A stretch of 64,000 nucleotides of DNA from Pseudoscleropodium purum (taxonomy: Eukaryota > Streptophyta > Bryopsida > Hypnales > Brachytheciaceae). The notes beneath the pieces are model-generated. The model was not told the DNA's origin. It made no database searches and saw nothing but the letters and a program-made list of their open reading frames with translations. Where the stretch lies: the NCBI GenBank assembly GCA_963969395.1, contig OZ017796.1:29068243-29132242 (forward strand), given 5' to 3'. Position numbers and translations under genes: made by a program. Shown in pieces: positions 58,193-64,000 of this stretch. Every line of letters begins with the position of its first letter. Position 1 is the first letter of the stretch.

Positions 58193-61100
58193 ATGCCTGA
58201 TCCCGCCATCGAAAGTCTCGCGCCTTACTGGGAGACAGTGATTAACAACTGCAATGTTGGCCGGGTAACTCAATATCTTCCCTCACTAAAGCAAACCATT
58301 GGCAAACTGTATTTGAATTTGTTCGAGAATGTCACGTCTTTTTTATTTTGCTACCAAGTATGCACTGTCGTGATTTTGAGAAATTCTTTACATTCTTGAG
58401 GAGATGCCGCAAAGTCTTGGAAGAGAAATCTAGATTCTTTTGTGCACAATCTTAAGTTTGCTTCAAGTGGGAGCTACAAGGAAACGATTATGCTTTCTGT
58501 AGTGAATGTTCAACCCTTTTTTATGCATATTTATTTGTTGGTTGCCATCTAAAATGGAGAAGGGTGAGTTCCCACGACTGCTTAAGAATTATGTTAAGAA
58601 TTTTAATTGGTTGTAAGTGTCATAATGGAAGATACCGGCAGAATATTGGTGGTTGATACTAGTTTGTGGATCTATGAACTTCTGTGAGCATTGCTTAATG
58701 AAAGTAGTTTAACCCTTGGAGGAACGACATTTCTTAGATTTTAAAATGACCAATCAATCATGCTTTTTTTGTGATTAATTAACACGGCAATGGTTGTGCT
58801 TATAGAGACTATTCACATTTCATGCATGTTCATTGTCCTCGTTCTGGTAGATTTTTTCCTCTGCATATTATCTAAGAGTTGCCGGATCGCCACAACAGGA
58901 ATAGTTGTATGAAACTGAGAAACTTTGAACTGGCATTGCAGGAACAAAAAAAGTTCTTCATTCCCTTCAAGCTAGAGGGTGAGATTCTCGGCTACATTCA
59001 TCCAAGGTACAAAATATGATTTACTTGCATATGCTTTCCGGTAGCGGTAGCTTGCTGTCTTGCCATAATTTAACTTAGTAAAGAGTCAATAGGAGCTCTC
59101 TGGGAGTAGAAGAATGTTTAACAAAATTAAGATTTAGAAAGCCATGCAATCTTCGGCCAGCTATGTCAAAGGATGATGCTGATTCCAATTCTCAAAGTTG
59201 AAGGTACCTACTCACGAGAGCTAAACGACATTATGCAGGTTTAGAATAGGTACTTTTCTCGGAAGATTCATTGTGAATTAAGAGTATATTGTGAAAAGGT
59301 TTGGCCGCAAAGTCTTTCCCTTCGGGTGCTATTTTGAGTCTAAGAACAAGCTCTGGTTTCCAAGATCAGAGTTCACCGCCTTCATACTAGTTAAAATGGC
59401 AGATTTTCAAGAGATCGGCTTTTTCCCAGGGTCCGGTTTGAAATCTCAGATGTACACCAGTCGAAGTTTTTTGAGCTCTGTGCACTTGAATGTCTCAATT
59501 TTGGTGGTCTGAAACACACGAATTCAACTAATACTGTATGACCATGTTCCAACACTGCAGGTTTTGGGAACACCTGAAAACCTTTACAAAAGTTTTCTTC
59601 GTCGATCCAGGGGATTTAAGGACAGGCACGGAGAGTGGTTGGATCACCCTGCATCCCACCTGCAACTCCACAGGCGAACACACCAGACAGATAGACTTGC
59701 TGTTACGCCTTCTTGAGAGAGAAAAAATTATCACTGACTGGCGCAATGAGGTTGCCTGCACTACATTATATAAACTCACTTTCCTTTACTCACCTAGTTG
59801 GATTATTAATTAAACTAGTTTTCCAGAAAATTTTGCCATTTACAACCTTGCTGGAGAATATGGGTGATTTTGGTTTAAAAGGAGTTCTCCTCATTAAATT
59901 ATTTGAATGGTGTGAAGTTCGCCTACTTATTGATTGGTGTCATTGTTGAATTACCATTGAGAATATTATCGACACTACTGAGTAATGTAGTCTTTTAAAT
60001 GGAAAGGGGCAGTGTTGAGAAGAATAGTGTCAAGTCTGATTATGAAAAGAATAGAAACGGCATCTTATTAAGGAGACCGTATCAAATTTATTTCTCTTGT
60101 AATTGAGATCACTGTGGTAATAAGCAGTGTAGATCATCTTTTGAGTTATACTTTGACAAATGCTTGGAACCTTCTCTGACGGTCTACCAGGCTGCAGCTA
60201 TGCCCAGTTGTGACGAGGTATGATGCGCATCGTTATTTCTCCATGGAGCGAGCAGCCCTGCCCTTCTTTGGAGTAAAGGTGAGAACTTCTGCTTGTCAAT
60301 TGTTTTAGCTATTATGACCACCACTTCTTTGTATACAATTCCTAGGTATTGGCTACTACGTATTAGTTACTGGATACAAGTCTGTGTCTTGGAGTCTACA
60401 ATCTAAAAGAGGCACCAAGGGAGCACTTATATCTGCTATCCATATAGATTAGTTACTACACTCCCTAGAAAACTTTTCATAAACCGCTCTTCTTAGGACC
60501 AGAGTATTCTACTTGGATGTGATTGAAAATTCTGCAGCCTGAAACTAGCTGTAAATTTTAATGAGTTCGATTTCCCTGTGACAGTGCTACTGCTTACACT
60601 TGAATGGATTTGTTCGAAAGAATGGAAAGGACTTCCTGTGGATTTCGAAACGGAGTAAGAAGAAGAAGTCATTTGCCGGTATCATGGACAATATGGTCGC
60701 TGCTGGCCAGGTTTGTGGATACCTGATCATGAGAGTCTCTCATGAGATTCTTTAATGCAATGCATTGGTATCCGACATGAAAGGAATTTAATGGAGGGTA
60801 CTAAAACCACTGGCCACTTGGTCTTGTCTCCAATACTGACTCCTGTTACCAAGCAACAACTCATCTCTTGCAATGGACTTGTGTGGCCCTCAATTAGCAA
60901 GCTGGTGTAAGCATGACTTGGTTAATTGTCTATGACCATAAATCTTGGAATGGAAATGGGGTTATCTACTATCACGAATGGTGGTCTACAACGTCCCACA
61001 TTGAAATTGCAGAAGAAATAACTTACATAGTGAAATAATATCTGAATTCAACAAATTTGTCGAGTGGTTGCCACGTATGATATGTGACTCTTTTGACAAA

Positions 61101-62864
61101 TGAGCGAGTTCAGCCTGCAGGAGGGAACTGCAAGGAGAATCTGATCAAGAAAGCTTATGAGAAAGCCAATATACCTGCTCACATCTCTGGGAAGTAAGTT
61201 ATGGTTCATTTTCGCAGTAACATGGAACAATTTCTGCAGAGACCACCTTTTCAATTCGTTTACTGCTTTCTCTTTTCAACCTTGGAACACTTGATATCTG
61301 CTCCATCAGACGTAAACACAAAAACTTTTGCCTTGCATATTCTCGCTGGGGGAATAATGAAGGTAGAGGATACTATTCGCATCACTTCAAGAATTTGGCA
61401 GATGTAGGAGTTTGGTTTTTAGGAGATCACTAGTGAGAAGTGAGATCAAATTTATCATTATGAATGAATTCCTTGGGTAATATCAAAGTGGACGGTTGTG
61501 TGACCACTATTGAAGGGATAGTCGATATGCCTATATTCATTCAATAATCAGTGGCCATAGACATTTAACAAAGTACCGAACTTGCTTATTGAGGGCAACT
61601 TGCAAATTGAAGGCCAGGCGAGTACATGAAATAGATGTTTTGGTGTGGGTAACCAGGGTCAGTATAGGAGATGGGAAGTTCCTAACATATGTAGTATATA
61701 GTATAGCATCCTCCTCCTTAGTACTCTTTTCAAAAAAATTATCGTGTGCCTTCATCGAACATTCCACTTGATTGAAAGTTTGGAATTTGCAGTGCTATAT
61801 CTTGTGGCCATGTGAGCTATGAGCAGTGTAACGGCCTGAAGATGAAGAGGGATGTGATATATTGCTACGACTTGGAGCTCCCCCCTGATTTCCTTCCCTT
61901 TAGCAATGGTATGTACATCCTTAACCATTACTGTCATATTCATTAAAATGGCGAAATTACCGTCAAATTAAAAAAATTATTACTTTTCCTTTGCTCATCT
62001 GGAGCGTCAGATCTATTTCCTAGTTTTAGAGCAAATGCTACAATTTTGGAACTCTGAAACACATCATTTAATCAGTAGGTTAAATGACCATCCGTAGGTT
62101 AACCCTTAATGGTCACAGTTTCTGAAAATACACTGAAAATTTAGCTCCAAGGGGCTGGCTGTGACGTTCAAGGGTTAATTTGCAGGTTGTCATTCCCTCA
62201 GCCTGCTTAACCGATTCCTCAAGAATTCAGTCTTCTTGGCATCACACCTTGTAACTGCATTGTTTTTTTTAACTGTGATTGCCAGATGGAGATATTGAGA
62301 ACTTCCAATTGGTGTCCCTCACGGATGTTGCAAAGATGGTTTGCACACCTGGTCAATACAAGCTCAATTCTTCTTTGGTTGTAGTGGACTTCCTGTTCAG
62401 ACATGGGTATGTCTTTCTACATTAAACTAGTAAAGAGAGTTTTGTATTCTTTGGCAATTGTGAAAAGAAACTATTCAACTGTCATATTAGTTAAAATGGC
62501 TATTGAGATCCTTGTATCCATACCAGTCCTAGGATTTCGAGCTCCATGCACTTGAGTTGTCACAAGTTTGGAGCAAGGTTTTTTTGAGTAATACTATGCA
62601 TGGAGGACCACTCATACTGTACTCCTTTATTTGGGAGGGAGTGCCACAAAGTGGTCTTTGTGTAGTAGACTGTACTGCTCAAAAAAACTTTTGTTTGAAG
62701 CCTTAATACATGTCATCTAACATATGCCAATGACCGTCTTACTAATTAATGACACAACTTCATTTTATTAATTAATTCATGCTCTCCATTGCAGACATAT
62801 CAACCCTATGCAAACGGGGTACATTCATCTGCATGAAAGCCTGCACAGTGGGGATAACCACTAA
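58193..62864 (+). CDS. DUF4743/Nudix-family protein, NUDT20/24-like (9 exons, 306 aa)
   Basis: Exons: 58193-58264, 58942-59006, 59561-59750, 60198-60278, 60585-60710, 61114-61193, 61793-61908, 62286-62406, 62795-62864; 921 nt, phases close. The family, related to the Nudix part of thiamine pyrophosphokinase Tnr3 in yeast, hydrolyses damaged thiamine diphosphates. The N-terminal DUF4743 part (about 10-120) shows NNCNVGR, FFIPFKLEGEILGYIHPRFW and DWRNELCPV. The Nudix fold (about 125-290) shows MERAALPFFGVK, LHLNGFVRKNGKDFLWISKR, AGIMDNMVAAG, KRDVIYCYDLELPPDF and VVVDFLFRHGHINP. The Nudix box is degenerate: KKAYEKANI (about 190-198) stands where REUxEExGU is expected. The gene starts at the first in-frame ATG and lacks a transit peptide, unlike plastid relatives. 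Catalytic activity is therefore doubtful. Intron 5 contains a dispersed repeat. Confidence 0.88.
60805..61030. repeat. Dispersed repeat in a Nudix-gene intron
   Basis: The partner of 23730-23995 (see blocks there). It ends near acgtcccacattgaaattgc, a motif often seen near small LTR-type plant repeats. It lies in intron 60711-61113. Confidence 0.5.
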
Positions 62865-64000
62865 ACCATACTAAGGTAGATGTAGCCATAACCGTGACTG
62901 TCCCCATGGGTGTGACCTATATTTGTACTGTTCACCGTTACTTTTAGTCCCATGAGCGGCATGTAGGAAAAAATGATGGTTTTAGCTTACTGTGATCCTT
63001 GAAAAAGGTGCCGTTTGTTTTAGAAATAGATGCGCTGTTGGATGGAATAAAGTTTACAGAGTTTTTATTGCAAGAATTAATAAAGTGACTTGGGAGCTAA
63101 TTTATGGTTCTGTAAACGGCGGTTTAGGGGCTAAGTAGCACAATTTACTGTGCAATCTTTCATTGATTAGCTTCACGTTGGAGGCAGATATGGGGACAAC
63201 TGCAACAATAATGGGTGCCTCCTCAGTCTTTATTTCAGTCTTTGAATGACGGTGATTAACAAAGAGGTTCCTTACTTAACAAATAGGTTCAGAACGATGT
63301 CTAAAACTTTGAGGGTTGCAAACTGTGCGTGATTAGGAACTTCTTAGCAAAATATTGTCTCACATATTCGGCAGAGAAGCATGGACTTCGTGGGTACAGA
63401 GACTGATTTATATTCAGAGAGGACCAGTACACATGGAGAGACATGGGCCCCTGAATTACAGGTCTACAGCCAACTACAAGGTAGTGCGTGGTCTCCATTT
63501 GAAGAATATCATGCTGGTTCGCAAGAGAGTGTCCAGAATTCAACGCCAACCGGCGTTTCACGCCCTGCTGCTGTCCACGCAGTAGGTGCAGCCTGGCACG
63601 GAGGGCAGCAACGTCAAAACGAGCACAGTATTGGAGTACGCTCGCTGCCAAGATCGGTCCAAGCGCCGTCAGTCATCGAAGGCCGTGCGTTGTACAGGCA
63701 ACAGACTTTGGTGGAGCAGGTTCACAGTCTGAGCACAACGCGCACTGCAGGGATCAGTGACAGTGCACTGCGCCGAACTCCATATGAAACCCGGAACTCC
63801 GTCCGCCCACAGACACCCCGGGCTGCATGGGCACCATGCGCTGCAGCAGGTGCACATGAGTCAACGTTGTTAAACTCCTCTCATTTGTTTCATCATGATT
63901 AATTACCTTCAGATCGTGACAACTAGAGATTTAGAAATTACTGCAGGAATTCAAAGAGTAGAAAAATGCCTCTCGGAATTGCCTCCGATCGCTTACTGTG
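62865..64000. other. Downstream region; coding content unresolved
   Basis: The stretch 62865-63300 should contain the Nudix 3' UTR. From 63301 to 63902 the sequence is GC-richer and open on both strands (plus 63381-63902; minus 63301-63651). The frames conflict and none shows a domain. A plus-strand frame from 63355 ends at a possible donor (cagGTAGGT, 63580s). A gene edge continuing past the window is possible, but I cannot choose a strand. Confidence 0.3.

Noticed and set aside
63301..63902. Overlapping open frames near the window end
   Set aside because: Both strands are open and neither shows a domain, exon chain or start context. I could not choose, so no gene is called.

Overview
The window is nuclear DNA of a green plant. 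It has low gene density, genes split into many GT-AG exons, very AT-rich intergenic DNA, a chromodomain Ty3/gypsy retrotransposon, Stowaway-like MITEs and plant telomere-type CCCTAAA motifs. Five of the proteins, or their closest families, are ones known from land plants. A non-seed plant would fit, partly because of a piggyBac-type transposase relic, which is unusual for flowering plants, but this placement is an inference and I cannot name the organism.

Layout: (1) 0.9-4.3 kb, plus strand: a six-exon HROB-like recombination protein. A short two-exon gene of unknown function (4.9-5.8 kb, minus) lies tail-to-tail with it. (2) 6-18 kb: decayed DNA with a 72-bp-arm hairpin, an unidentified coding relic (about 9.0-10.0 kb), a dead piggyBac transposase (11.8-13.3 kb) and a TIR element (16.5-17.4 kb). 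(3) 18.2-25.0 kb, minus: a 14-exon CCCH-zinc-finger tRNA (uracil-5-)-methyltransferase of the TRMT2A type, with a MITE in one intron and a decayed duplicate of the end of exon 1 in another. (4) 25-31 kb: AT-rich DNA with a MITE, a near-perfect 59-bp-arm hairpin and a segment bounded by identical 35-bp inverted repeats. (5) 31.46-37.23 kb: a complete but inactivated chromovirus with two 330-bp LTRs. (6) 38.7-41.2 kb, minus: a five-exon plant F-box protein whose first intron is mostly a degenerate tandem array. (7) 41.2-54.1 kb: no gene seen; repeats, foldbacks, homopolymer and (TA)n tracts. (8) 54.1-62.9 kb: a divergent gene pair, a predicted organelle-targeted protein of unknown function (minus) and a DUF4743/Nudix protein (plus). 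They share a roughly 760-bp spacer that carries a perfect 28-bp inverted repeat and a telo-box cluster. The last 1.1 kb has no gene I can support.

All gene models were built by hand from splice signals, reading phase and remembered family motifs. In every model the exon phases close exactly and the coding length is a multiple of three. No database search or expression evidence was available. The genes do not form a pathway; two act on nucleic acids (HROB in DNA repair, TRMT2A in tRNA modification).
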